Shown here: positions 31,694-39,799 of the stretch, piece after piece
How positions within the stretch are numbered: position 1 is the first letter of the stretch
Layout: each line of letters starts with the position of its first letter
Source: Limivivens sp034101475
GTDB lineage: Bacteria > Bacillota > Clostridia > Lachnospirales > Lachnospiraceae
Length of the DNA: 41,590 bases
Reading direction: 5' to 3'
Assembly (NCBI GenBank): GCA_034101475.1
Contig: JAXEJQ010000030.1
Location: 1 to 41,590, forward strand
The notes under the pieces: model-generated
Seen by the model: only the letters and a program-made list of their open reading frames with translations
What the model was told of the DNA's origin: nothing
Databases searched by the model: none
Translations under genes and position numbers: made by a program

Positions 31694-32048
31694 TATACAA
31701 AGTATATTCTACTTTACGTGCCTTTGTTTTATTTTCCGCGTTTCCTTCCAAATATGCCCAGAACATAAAATATATTTTTTTTCCATCAATTATTGCAATT
31801 TCCAAAGGAGCTGTCAGCCCTGTCCCCAGTGAAACAAAATTAATGCACGTTATCTTAAGATGGTTATCTGAAAGATTTGTTTCGATTCTTCTCTCCTGAG
31901 AAATATCTTCAGTAAAAATAATAGTTAAAACCAATTCAAAGGAATTTCCCGCGTCAATATTTAATGTAAGATCACCATTCTCATGAAATAAAAACACAGT
32001 TCCGTGACTAATGATTTCCCGATTCTGAGAGCTTAATTTTACCTGCAT
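31686..32048 (-). CDS. Small beta-rich protein coupled to the HipA-like gene, unknown function
   Basis: A 120-residue protein (MQVKLSSQNREIISHGTVFL at the start) with alternating hydrophobic residues typical of beta strands (LTLNIDAGNSFELVLTIIFT, LKITCINFVSLGTGLTAPLE, KIYFMFWAYLEG) and no helix-turn-helix or signal peptide. No family was recognised with confidence. The ATG at 32048 lies six bases after AGAGGTG; an in-frame GTG three codons upstream is part of that site. It overlaps the kinase gene by eight bases. Like that gene it is A+T-rich. It could be the kinase's partner, inhibitor or substrate; this is inference from position only. Confidence 0.7.
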   Translation of the reverse strand: MQVKLSSQNREIISHGTVFLFHENGDLTLNIDAGNSFELVLTIIFTEDISQERRIETNLSDNHLKITCINFVSLGTGLTAPLEIAIIDGKKIYFMFWAYLEGNAENKTKARKVEYTLYSE

Positions 32049-32378
32049 TTCTTTCACCTCTCACCCAAAGTTGTTTATATTGTACCATGTTATTATTTTT
32101 CAAACAAGGCATTTTGCCTTTTTCAAACTGCTAAGCTGTCCCTCACACACAATATCCCCGGGGATATCAAGTCATTGCTGCAACAAAGATTCGTCCACCG
32201 GACGGATTTCTGCACGCATGGTGAAAAAATATGCGGTTTTTTTGCCATGAAAATGGCTTAAAACCGCATGTTTTGATAGTGATTATTCTATTATTGTCAC
32301 AAATTTGGTGGGATGGATGTCTGAATTTCCAAATCGCAGAGTTTGCATAAACACTTCACATTCTGCACAGGGTCTTGA
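32049..32378. other. Gene-free region between module and peptidase operon, containing repeat copy B
   Basis: 330 bases. Right of the module start the minus strand must hold its promoter: AT-rich sequence at 32049-32110 includes TGGTACAATATAA, a possible -10. The remainder is repeat copy B and about 55 bases before the D-aminopeptidase stop. No gene is seen. Confidence 0.5.
32111..32320. repeat. Flanking direct repeat, copy B (about 210 bp)
   Basis: Counterpart of 30271-30480. Its stem-loop (32231-32269) is better paired than copy A: ATGCGGTTTT/AAAACCGCAT around GCCAT-GAAA-ATGGC. Relative to copy A one inner base pair changes from T-A to C-G on both sides, keeping the pairing. CGTCC-ACC-GGACG next to it is unchanged. 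It lies directly downstream of the D-aminopeptidase gene and may serve as its terminator on the minus strand. Confidence 0.8.
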
Positions 32379-33179
32379 TTATATTATATAATCCAGTATA
32401 GCATTCAGTTCCCTTGGCGAATGTGCCGTATAGCAAACTGTACTGTCATCTATCTGGCAGATCAGCGGATGCGCCAATGCCTTGCGTACAGCCTGATGGC
32501 TGGTAAGGCTGACCTCCAGCCTCAGCTCCGGATCCACCGTCCGTACAGCGATTTTCCTCTCCAGTGCCCGGGCAACCTCTTCCCTGATCATGCTGCATGC
32601 ATCTTCCGGATGCAGGTTAAAAGTGGAATTCCCCCTGCACTCCTTTACTGCCACTGTTCCAATTCCAGGGATCTCCTCATCTGCCAGCCTGCAGATCGCA
32701 GCATCACCACTGACAAAAACGGATGGAACACCTTGTTCCGCAGCATAAAGGGAATTCAGCGTAAACTCCGAAGCAAGCCTACCGTTGATCTTTACAGAAC
32801 GGACTACTTTGTAATTCATGGTATGTGCCAGAGGGCTTCCATTGCTTCCGCCCGGCGCATGGTATCCAACATAGATCGCCCCTGCGTAGCTGTTGTCTAT
32901 TCCTGCCATCATAGATCCCGGATGGCAAGCCCATCCCCGCATCAGCTTCACTCCACGGGGAAGCAGCTCATGACGTATATTTCTTGCTGAATCGTGGCCA
33001 TCCCGCACTACTGCGTCATAACCTGCTTCCAATACTGCCTTGCAGGCAGCCGCCGCCTCATTGCTCATCTGCAGGCATGCTCTTTCATACCCATCTTCTC
33101 CTTTTTCTGTCTCACACCAGGCAGTCACATCCGTAATCCCTTCCAGATCCACACTGATAAAATATTTTTTCTTTTCCAT
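32379..33179 (-). CDS. dppA: M55-family D-aminopeptidase (DppA-like)
   Basis: Zinc-dependent aminopeptidase that in Bacillus subtilis releases D-amino acids such as D-Ala from peptides. The 266-residue protein begins KKYFISVDLEGITDVTAW, with the DxE metal motif (D11, E13). It contains VVRDGHDSARNI (histidine ligand), GSMMAGIDNSYAGAIYVGYH (second histidine region) and NGRLASEFTLNSLYA (glutamate), followed by VSGDAAICRLADEEIPGI. The ATG at 33179 was chosen for the GGAGGATAG just upstream; the frame extends 30 codons further but runs into the previous gene. It is the last gene of the peptide-transport operon, as in the dpp operon of B. subtilis where it is the first. Confidence 0.92.
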   Translation of the reverse strand: MEKKKYFISVDLEGITDVTAWCETEKGEDGYERACLQMSNEAAAACKAVLEAGYDAVVRDGHDSARNIRHELLPRGVKLMRGWACHPGSMMAGIDNSYAGAIYVGYHAPGGSNGSPLAHTMNYKVVRSVKINGRLASEFTLNSLYAAEQGVPSVFVSGDAAICRLADEEIPGIGTVAVKECRGNSTFNLHPEDACSMIREEVARALERKIAVRTVDPELRLEVSLTSHQAVRKALAHPLICQIDDSTVCYTAHSPRELNAILDYII

Positions 33180-33231
33180 GTCTATCCTCCATAACCTGCC
33201 ATCTGGTATCTCATTGCTGAAATCCTGTATT

Positions 33232-34296
33232 TCAGGTTTCCGCATCAGGAAGCTTTTGCAGGCTCCCATAAGTTTCCAGAAATTCTCTCAGCCCCATATA
33301 ACAGTTTCCCCGGATCCCGGTCATCGTCCCGGCATGGTAAAGAGAACTGATGATTGCTTCCTCCACAGATTCCACTGCCGCTTCAAATACGATATCAATA
33401 TTTTCGTCATAAAACATCCTGCTCTCCAGAATACTCTTCTCGCTGTAATGAGGTACCCGGTTTGCCGTTGTAAAGGCAATGGCAATATCCCCGCTGCCGT
33501 TCCCGCTGTAGGAGCCTGTCCTTGCCAGTGCGATGGCGGAACGTTTTGCGACCCGTTTCAGCTGCCTTTCGTTCAGCGGAATATCTGTTGCGATCACGAT
33601 AATCACAGAGCCTTTATCCTTTCTATCCCCGGGACGTGCCTTCGTGGTATCATAGTGGACACCTCCTATGACAAGATTTCCTGCCTCCCCGAAATTTGTC
33701 ATAACCAGCGATCCGATCATATATCCTCTCCCGTCGATGGCCACCATTCTGGAAGAAGAACCGATGCCTCCTTTCAGTCCCAGGCAGACCATTCCGGTTC
33801 CTCCACCCACAGCGCCTTCCTGAAAATCTGCTGATGCACTGTCCAGGGCTTCCCTGACATGGTTTTCCGTAATGTGCATTCCGCGGATATCATTCAGCCT
33901 TCCGTCATTGCACTCGGTCACAATGCTGTTTACTGTCCCGGTGGTAATACCGATATCCTCATTTTGCTCCAGCATATATCTGGTCAGGGCATCATAAGCA
34001 ATACCACAGCTGAGTGTATTGGTCAGCAGGATCGGTGTCTCAATGGTACCAAGCTCCTCGACCTGAACCAATCCCATACTCTTTCCAAAGCCATTGATTA
34101 CGGAAACACCTGCCATGACTTTATCCCGGAACAAATTTCCTCCGTGGGGAAACACCGCGGTAACCCCTGTATGAATCTCTCCCTGGTTAATGGTGGAATG
34201 TCCCACAGTTACCCCTGATACATCGCTGATCAGGTTTTTAGGGCCGTGGGACCATTTTGAATACAATTGAAATGGACTTGTTTCCGGTAATCCCAT
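33232..34296 (-). CDS. P1-family (DmpA-like) aminopeptidase, N-terminal nucleophile hydrolase
   Basis: A 354-residue member of the L-aminopeptidase D-Ala-esterase/amidase family, which cuts itself to expose a serine nucleophile. Seen blocks are NLISDVSGVTVGHSTI (29-34 region), the ISCGIAYDALTRYML-like segment (here LSCGIAYDAL), AVGGGTGMVCLGLKGGIGSS, and MIGSLVMTNFGEAGNLVIGG, where S196 after G195 is the predicted cleavage point and nucleophile. It has no signal peptide and acts on imported peptides. AAGGAGGGTG precedes the ATG. It is separated from the substrate-binding protein gene by a hairpin (34352-34385) and lies 52 bases before the D-aminopeptidase gene. Confidence 0.92.
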   Translation of the reverse strand: MGLPETSPFQLYSKWSHGPKNLISDVSGVTVGHSTINQGEIHTGVTAVFPHGGNLFRDKVMAGVSVINGFGKSMGLVQVEELGTIETPILLTNTLSCGIAYDALTRYMLEQNEDIGITTGTVNSIVTECNDGRLNDIRGMHITENHVREALDSASADFQEGAVGGGTGMVCLGLKGGIGSSSRMVAIDGRGYMIGSLVMTNFGEAGNLVIGGVHYDTTKARPGDRKDKGSVIIVIATDIPLNERQLKRVAKRSAIALARTGSYSGNGSGDIAIAFTTANRVPHYSEKSILESRMFYDENIDIVFEAAVESVEEAIISSLYHAGTMTGIRGNCYMGLREFLETYGSLQKLPDAET

Positions 34297-34339
34297 AACA
34301 CACCCTCCTTTGATAAGATCATTTTAATCGTTTAACATT

Positions 34340-34385
34340 AAAAAGTAAAGACAGCGTATCTACGGACTTCTTCCGTGATACGCTG
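34340..34385 (-). terminator. Hairpin between the peptide-binding protein and the P1 peptidase
   Basis: On the minus strand CAGCGTATC (34377-34385) pairs with GATACGCTG (34352-34360), extended by ACGGA/TCCGT with one bulged base. TCTTTACTTTTTAA follows, a loose T-tract. It probably ends part of the transcripts after the binding-protein gene. Confidence 0.6.
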
Positions 34386-34444
34386 CTTTAAATCGGCAAA
34401 TGTTTGCCTGGAACACGGCTTCCTGACAGGTTTTACAAAAATAG

Positions 34445-36001
34445 TCAGAAGCTCAGGTCATTCCAGTACAGGGTACCGCCTGTATGTACCGTGATTCCCT
34501 TTACATAATCCTTATAAGCAATATAATTGACATCACTGTAGAACGGTATCATATTCCAGTTCTCAAACATTTTCTTCTGGATCTCGCCAACCTTGGCTGT
34601 ACGCTCATCCGTATCTACGGTAGAAGCTGCATCTGAAACTGACTCATAATATGCATCGTCATTGCCCGGAGCATCCATATCATAGTAGCAGCAATTCAGG
34701 ACAAGCATCGGCTCTGCCCATTCCAGTACTTCAATCCCTGCATCGTATTCATCATTATTAATATTTTCGTAAATATAATTCCAGTCAATCGATTCAATAT
34801 TCATCAGGATACCGACCTGGGCCAGCTGCTCCTGCAGTCCCTGGGCAATGATCACGCTGGTACCGGAGGAACGTGTATAATAGGTAAATTCCACATTTTT
34901 TCCTTCTTTGTCCACATAGCCATCGCCATCGGAATCTGTATAACCAGCCTCTTCCAAAATCTGTTTTGCCCGCTCCGGATCATTGGCATAGTTCGCCGTG
35001 AAATCATCTTTTGCTTCCTGTGAGAAATTCTGCACACTGTCAAAGATCATGGAATAAGCCGGAACTGCTGCGCCATCTGTAAGCGCACAGAGATCCTCCC
35101 TGTTGATTGCCAGGGCAACCGCCTGACGCACTGCGATATCCTCAAAAGCGCTTCCCTCATCTGTCTGCATCTCAAAATATTCAATATTGGGATACGTCTT
35201 TTCTGCCAGGATTACATCCTCCTGGGATTCCATCTGCATTTTGCCATCCATGGAAATAGCAGTTGTAAAATCAATATCTCCTGCTTTCAGCTCTTCCAGC
35301 ATGGTAAACTCTTCCACATTAAACTTGACTTCTACTGTATCAATTGCAGCTGCACCTTTATTCTCCACCAGGGGATTGTCTGTCTTATACCCTTCGTTCG
35401 CTACAAGTGTCACACCGGTACCCGGTTCGTAATTTTCTACACTGTACATTCCGTAAGGAACCGCTCCCCACATCAGCTCATCCTGGCTCATGGAATCCAG
35501 CTGATCCTTATCGATCACGCCCATAAAACATTCTCCAAGGTAGTAAAGCAGGTCTGAGCGGAATTCAATCAAATGAAAAATAACATTTCTTCCGTCCGTC
35601 TCCATAGACTCAATATTGGAATAGCCGTCAGCATACGGGCTTACTTCTTTTCCCCACTCAATGGATGCAACCACATCCTCCGGCTCCACCTGTTCGCCGG
35701 TTGCATAATACTTTCCCTCCGGGACTGTCATGGTCATCGTCAGTCCGTCTTCACTGACTGTAAGATCTGTACAGATTCCATCTAAAAGCTCTCCGCCATC
35801 AGGATTTAAAGTAAACAGCGGATCTGCGATCAGCCCCTGTCCTGATGTCCAGCTGTCCTGCTGGTACAGATCCGTACCATACCATTCATCATCTGCAAGC
35901 ACAAATACTTCCTTTGCTTCATCTGCATATACAGCTGCAGGTGCCATTGTTGCCGCTGCCATTGCTGCAAACAGAATAGAAAACATGCTTCGTTTTTTCA
36001 T
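34445..36001 (-). CDS. Peptide-binding protein of the ABC importer (SBP family 5, DppA/OppA type)
   Basis: A 518-residue extracellular binding protein. After the signal peptide (MKKRSMFSILFAAMAAATMA, cleavage at VYA-DEA) the mature protein has the family 5 features DPLFTLNPDGGELLDGICTD, LTMTMTVPEGKYYATGEQVE, FEDIAVRQAVALAINREDLC and AKQILEEAGYTDSDGDGYVD. There is no lipobox cysteine, unlike most Gram-positive binding proteins. The ATG at 36001 is seven bases after AGGAGAG; longer starts lie inside the upstream gene. It is preceded by the two ATPase and two permease genes. Confidence 0.94.
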   Translation of the reverse strand: MKKRSMFSILFAAMAAATMAPAAVYADEAKEVFVLADDEWYGTDLYQQDSWTSGQGLIADPLFTLNPDGGELLDGICTDLTVSEDGLTMTMTVPEGKYYATGEQVEPEDVVASIEWGKEVSPYADGYSNIESMETDGRNVIFHLIEFRSDLLYYLGECFMGVIDKDQLDSMSQDELMWGAVPYGMYSVENYEPGTGVTLVANEGYKTDNPLVENKGAAAIDTVEVKFNVEEFTMLEELKAGDIDFTTAISMDGKMQMESQEDVILAEKTYPNIEYFEMQTDEGSAFEDIAVRQAVALAINREDLCALTDGAAVPAYSMIFDSVQNFSQEAKDDFTANYANDPERAKQILEEAGYTDSDGDGYVDKEGKNVEFTYYTRSSGTSVIIAQGLQEQLAQVGILMNIESIDWNYIYENINNDEYDAGIEVLEWAEPMLVLNCCYYDMDAPGNDDAYYESVSDAASTVDTDERTAKVGEIQKKMFENWNMIPFYSDVNYIAYKDYVKGITVHTGGTLYWNDLSF

Positions 36002-36030
36002 AATCATTCTCTCCTTTTTTATATATATAT

Positions 36031-36999
36031 TTATTTCAGCGGATGATGACACGCCACCTGATGTCCGTCTCCCATGACATCCATCTTTGGATCATGGCTC
36101 CGGCACTCAGGAGTGGCATATCTGCATCGCGCATAAAATCGACAACCGGTTCCCAAATCCATCATACTCCCCGGTTCCCCGTCAATGGTTTCTTTTTTCC
36201 TTCCCCGCATACGCGGATCAAGAATGGGAGCCGCCCTCATCAGGCCTCTGGTGTATGGATGCTGTGGATGCTTCGTCACTTCCTCTGTGGATCCGAACTC
36301 CACAAGTTTTCCCAGATACATGACAGCAATCCGGTCACTTATATACTTTACTGCATTCAGGTCATGAGTGATCACCAGATAAGTCAGATGCATCTGCTCC
36401 TGCAGGTCGAGCAGCAAATTAAAAATCTGGGCCTGAATAGAAACATCCAGCGCACTGGTAGGTTCATCCAGGATCATGATCTTTGGAGACAGTGCCAGGG
36501 CTCTGGCAATAGCAATTCTCTGAAGCTGTCCTCCGGACAGCTGGTGGGGATAACAATCCAGATACCGTTCATCCATTTTCACCATATCCAGTACTTCTTT
36601 TGCCCTGCGTCCGGCCTCTGCCCGCGGAATATTGTGAAGCAGCATAGGACGCATGATAGAGCCTTCTACTGTCTGCCTCGGATTCAGGTTGGAAACCGGA
36701 TCCTGAAACACCACCGCAATTTCACGATGCAGTTTGTCACGGTCTTTTTTTCCAGCTTTTGCCAGATCTATGCCGTCAATTACAACTCTTCCGGATGTCA
36801 TAGGGGTCAGTCCCAATATGACTCTGGCTAATGTTGTCTTACCGCTTCCTGATTCTCCGACCAGACCAACGATTTCTCCCTCTTCAATGGAAAAGCTGAC
36901 CTCGTCTACAGCCTTTATCACCCGGCTGTCTTTCGCCCAGATTCCCTGAGAAAAAGAAAAGTTCTTTACCAGGTCTTTTATTTCTACCATTGCCGCCAT
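36031..36999 (-). CDS. Oligopeptide/dipeptide ABC transporter ATPase (DppF/OppF)
   Basis: One of the two ATPases of the peptide importer. The 322-residue protein has Walker A GESGSGKTTLARV (about residues 49-61), signature LSGGQLQRIAIARAL, Walker B IMILDEPTSALDV and H-loop LVITHDLNAV. The C-terminal oligopeptide domain includes CRFYARCRYATPEC, a cysteine motif common at the end of these ATPases. It lies two bases after the other ATPase gene. The N-terminal part (KNFSFSQGIWAKDSRVIKAV) is typical of the F subunit. Confidence 0.94.
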   Translation of the reverse strand: MAAMVEIKDLVKNFSFSQGIWAKDSRVIKAVDEVSFSIEEGEIVGLVGESGSGKTTLARVILGLTPMTSGRVVIDGIDLAKAGKKDRDKLHREIAVVFQDPVSNLNPRQTVEGSIMRPMLLHNIPRAEAGRRAKEVLDMVKMDERYLDCYPHQLSGGQLQRIAIARALALSPKIMILDEPTSALDVSIQAQIFNLLLDLQEQMHLTYLVITHDLNAVKYISDRIAVMYLGKLVEFGSTEEVTKHPQHPYTRGLMRAAPILDPRMRGRKKETIDGEPGSMMDLGTGCRFYARCRYATPECRSHDPKMDVMGDGHQVACHHPLK

Positions 37000-37001
37000 A
37001 G

Positions 37002-37976
37002 CTACACCTCCTGCCCTTTGGCCAGAAAACAGCGGTATGCATGTGTTTCACTGACTTTTATCTTAGCAGGTGCCTCCCTGCTGCATCTTTCTGTCGCATA
37101 AGGGCAGCGGTTTGCAAATCGGCATTCAGGTTTCTTCTCCAATATTCTGGGAACAGACCCCTCGATGGTCTGCAGCCTGCCTTCCTTTTTTGTTTTTCTC
37201 GGCAGCGCCTGCATCAGCAGCCTTGTATAAGGATGCATCGGCTTCTCAAAGATTTCATAAACATCACCTGTCTCGATCACTTCACCTGCATACATGACTG
37301 CGATCCTGTCTGCCACCTCAGCCACCAGGCCAAAATTATGTGTGATCAGCATGATAGCTGTATTCCGCTCCTTTTTTAATTCCTGCAGGATTTCCAGTAT
37401 CTGTGCCTCAATGGTAACATCCAGGGCTGTAGTCGGCTCATCCGCAATCAGCAGTTTCGGATTTCGTGAGAGCATCATTGCAATCATCACACGCTGGCGC
37501 ATTCCGCCGGAAAGCTCATGGGGATAACTGTTTACCCGTTCTTTTGCGTCCGGCATTTTGACGTCCTGAAACAGACGGATCACCTTTTCCCAGGCCTCAT
37601 TCTTTTCCACATGATCCAGCATGATAGCCTCCTGCACCTGTTTTCCGGTGGTATATACCGGATTCAGTGAGTCCAGCGGATTTTGAAAGATCATTCCAAT
37701 CTCCTGCCCCCGTATCTCTTCCATATCTTTTTGAGAACAGGTACGCAGGTCTTTTCCTTCAAACAGAATCCTGCCTTCGATCCGGGCATTATTTCCCGCA
37801 AGCAGATTCATAATACTGTGGGCTACCGTGGTTTTTCCACAGCCAGATTCTCCCACCACCGCAAAAATCTCCCCTTGGTGAATAGAAAGGTTCACATTGT
37901 GGACTGCAGATAAAGCTCCGCCCTTCACTTTATAGTCGATATTCAGATTTTCCAGTTTCAGTAATTCCTCATTCAT
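37002..37976 (-). CDS. Oligopeptide/dipeptide ABC transporter ATPase (DppD/OppD)
   Basis: Second ATPase of the importer, 324 residues, with Walker A GESGCGKTTVAHS, Q-loop in MIFQNPLDSLNPVYTTG, signature LSGGMRQRVMIAMML, Walker B LLIADEPTTALDV and H-loop MLITHNFGLVAEV. The C-terminal cysteine motif is CRFANRCPYATERC. The ATG at 37976 (MNEELLKLENLNID) is preferred because GAGGAAG lies just upstream; the frame opens seven codons earlier close to the permease stop. Confidence 0.94.
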   Translation of the reverse strand: MNEELLKLENLNIDYKVKGGALSAVHNVNLSIHQGEIFAVVGESGCGKTTVAHSIMNLLAGNNARIEGRILFEGKDLRTCSQKDMEEIRGQEIGMIFQNPLDSLNPVYTTGKQVQEAIMLDHVEKNEAWEKVIRLFQDVKMPDAKERVNSYPHELSGGMRQRVMIAMMLSRNPKLLIADEPTTALDVTIEAQILEILQELKKERNTAIMLITHNFGLVAEVADRIAVMYAGEVIETGDVYEIFEKPMHPYTRLLMQALPRKTKKEGRLQTIEGSVPRILEKKPECRFANRCPYATERCSREAPAKIKVSETHAYRCFLAKGQEV

Positions 37977-38004
37977 TTGCTTCCTCTTCCTTCGCATCCG
38001 ACAG

Positions 38005-38856
38005 CTACATGGATTTCATATGGGGATCCAGAATATCTCTGAGACCATCTCCCAGCAGGTTAAATCCCAGAACTGTATAGACCAGAGAAAGTCCCGGAAA
38101 AACACTAAGCCACGGAGCGCGGCCGATATAGGCGATCCCGTTTGAAAGTGCAAGTCCCCAATCAGGAGACGGTGCCTGAGAGCCAAGTCCAAGAAACGAA
38201 AGAGTCGTCGTGGACATCACAGTGGAGGGAAGGCTCATGGACACCATGACGATCAGAGACGGAACGATATTGGGCAGTATATAACGAAACATCAATGAAA
38301 AATTGGATTCCCCAAATGCACGTCCCGTCTCCACAAATGCCATCGTTTTCAGGGACATGGTTTTTGCCCGCACTGACCGGGCATACGTTGCCCAGCTCAC
38401 CAGGGATATTGCGATGACAGAATTGGTCAGCCCCTTCCCAATCAAAGTAACTACTGCAAGAGCCAGGATCGTACCGGGAATACACCACGTTAAATCCGTT
38501 AAAAATGAAAATACCCGGTCTACCCAACCGCCAAAATACCCGCAGACAACTCCCACTGAAACACCGATTACCAGAGCCAGCGTAGCACCAAGGAAAGCAA
38601 CCCACAGGGTAATTCTTGTTCCCATCACGGTACGTGAAAAAACGTCCCTGCCAAGTTCATCCGTCCCAAACCAGTGCTCTGTACTGGGAGCACTCATCTT
38701 TATAGAAGGATTCTGCGCTGTATATTCATATGGCCCAATCTGCTCCGCAAAGACTGCGATCAGGATGATACTGGCCAGGATCAGAAAACCAGCCATAAAA
38801 TTTTTGTTCTTCAGGCAAGCCCGAAGTGTTTCTTTCCATTTACTGTCTCTTCTCAT
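38005..38856 (-). CDS. Peptide ABC transporter permease (DppC/OppC)
   Basis: Membrane subunit, 283 residues, with an N-terminal OppC-type helix (NFMAGFLILASIILIAVFAE), the segment HWFGTDELGRDVFSRTVMGT that is the signature of this subunit, about six helices, and the EAA-like loop FVETGRAFGESNFSLMFRYI (about residues 175-194). The C-terminus ends LGDGLRDILDPHMKSM, again typical. It overlaps the stop of the other permease gene by four bases (ATGA). Confidence 0.95.
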   Translation of the reverse strand: MRRDSKWKETLRACLKNKNFMAGFLILASIILIAVFAEQIGPYEYTAQNPSIKMSAPSTEHWFGTDELGRDVFSRTVMGTRITLWVAFLGATLALVIGVSVGVVCGYFGGWVDRVFSFLTDLTWCIPGTILALAVVTLIGKGLTNSVIAISLVSWATYARSVRAKTMSLKTMAFVETGRAFGESNFSLMFRYILPNIVPSLIVMVSMSLPSTVMSTTTLSFLGLGSQAPSPDWGLALSNGIAYIGRAPWLSVFPGLSLVYTVLGFNLLGDGLRDILDPHMKSM

Positions 38857-39767
38857 TCTCCCCTGCCTCCGTCCATGGATATCCGGATTCTCGGATCCAG
38901 AATACCGATCACCAGATCACTGAGCAGATTACAGATCACGGTCAGTATGGCAATGATCAAAAGAACCCCCTGTACCACCGGAAAGTCCTGCACAATGATT
39001 GAATTCAGCAACAGGTTTCCCATGCCCGGAATACCAAAGATTTTTTCAGTGACAACGGCACCGGATATCAGCCACGGAATCGACATAAAAACTTGTACTG
39101 TCACAATGATCAGGGCATTGCGCAGCACATGCTTCCACATGACTGCCCTGGAAGAAAGGCCCTTAGCGTAAGCCGTGGTGACATATCTTTCGTTCAGCAC
39201 CTCCAGCACCTCTGCCTTCGTCAAACGGATCGTACCGGCTATACTGGATGCCACCAGCGACACCACAGGAAGCACATAGTATTCCATTCCCTTATAACCG
39301 CTGATGGGAAGAATACCAAGCCAGACGGAAAATACAAGGATCAGCAGCGCCGCCATCCAGAATGCCGGAACTGCAGTTAATACCAACGTAAAATTTACCG
39401 TCAGCCTGTCAAAGAGCGAGTCTTTCTTAATTGCACAAAGGAGGCCGATAGGCAGCGCAATCAGGATTTCAAAAAAAAGTGCCCAGCCACAGAGGTTCAA
39501 GCTTCTCGGGATTCGTTCCTTCATCAGTTTCCAGACAGGAACCTTATATCTGGTGGAAGTACCAAAATCCTGATCCAGAAGAATTCCTTTTGCCCAGTCC
39601 AGATACTGCTCCACCATCGGACGGTCATATCCCATTTCATGGGCAATCTCTTCTTTTTTCTCCGCAGATACTTTACGATCCACCACCATATCCACCGGAT
39701 TACCCGGCATCATGTACAACAGTCCGAACACAAGTACCGAGACGGAGAATATCAGCAATATCCCCAT
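38853..39767 (-). CDS. Peptide ABC transporter permease (DppB/OppB)
   Basis: Membrane subunit, 304 residues from the ATG at 39767. Features are the PGNPVDMVVDRKVSAEK block after the first helix, YLDWAKGILLDQDFGTSTRY, and the EAA loop ERYVTTAYAKGLSSRAVMWK (about residues 195-214). The ATG start cuts into the first helix: relatives begin with about ten more residues, and the open frame upstream does encode RGYFLKRIA, a normal-looking start, but contains only ATT, ATC and ATA as possible start codons, next to a GAAGGTG site at 39804-39810. The true start may therefore be a rare one at 39797-39800. Confidence 0.92.
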   Translation of the reverse strand: MGILLIFSVSVLVFGLLYMMPGNPVDMVVDRKVSAEKKEEIAHEMGYDRPMVEQYLDWAKGILLDQDFGTSTRYKVPVWKLMKERIPRSLNLCGWALFFEILIALPIGLLCAIKKDSLFDRLTVNFTLVLTAVPAFWMAALLILVFSVWLGILPISGYKGMEYYVLPVVSLVASSIAGTIRLTKAEVLEVLNERYVTTAYAKGLSSRAVMWKHVLRNALIIVTVQVFMSIPWLISGAVVTEKIFGIPGMGNLLLNSIIVQDFPVVQGVLLIIAILTVICNLLSDLVIGILDPRIRISMDGGRGE

Positions 39768-39799
39768 TGCTATCCGTTTTAAAAAATACCCTCTGATAA

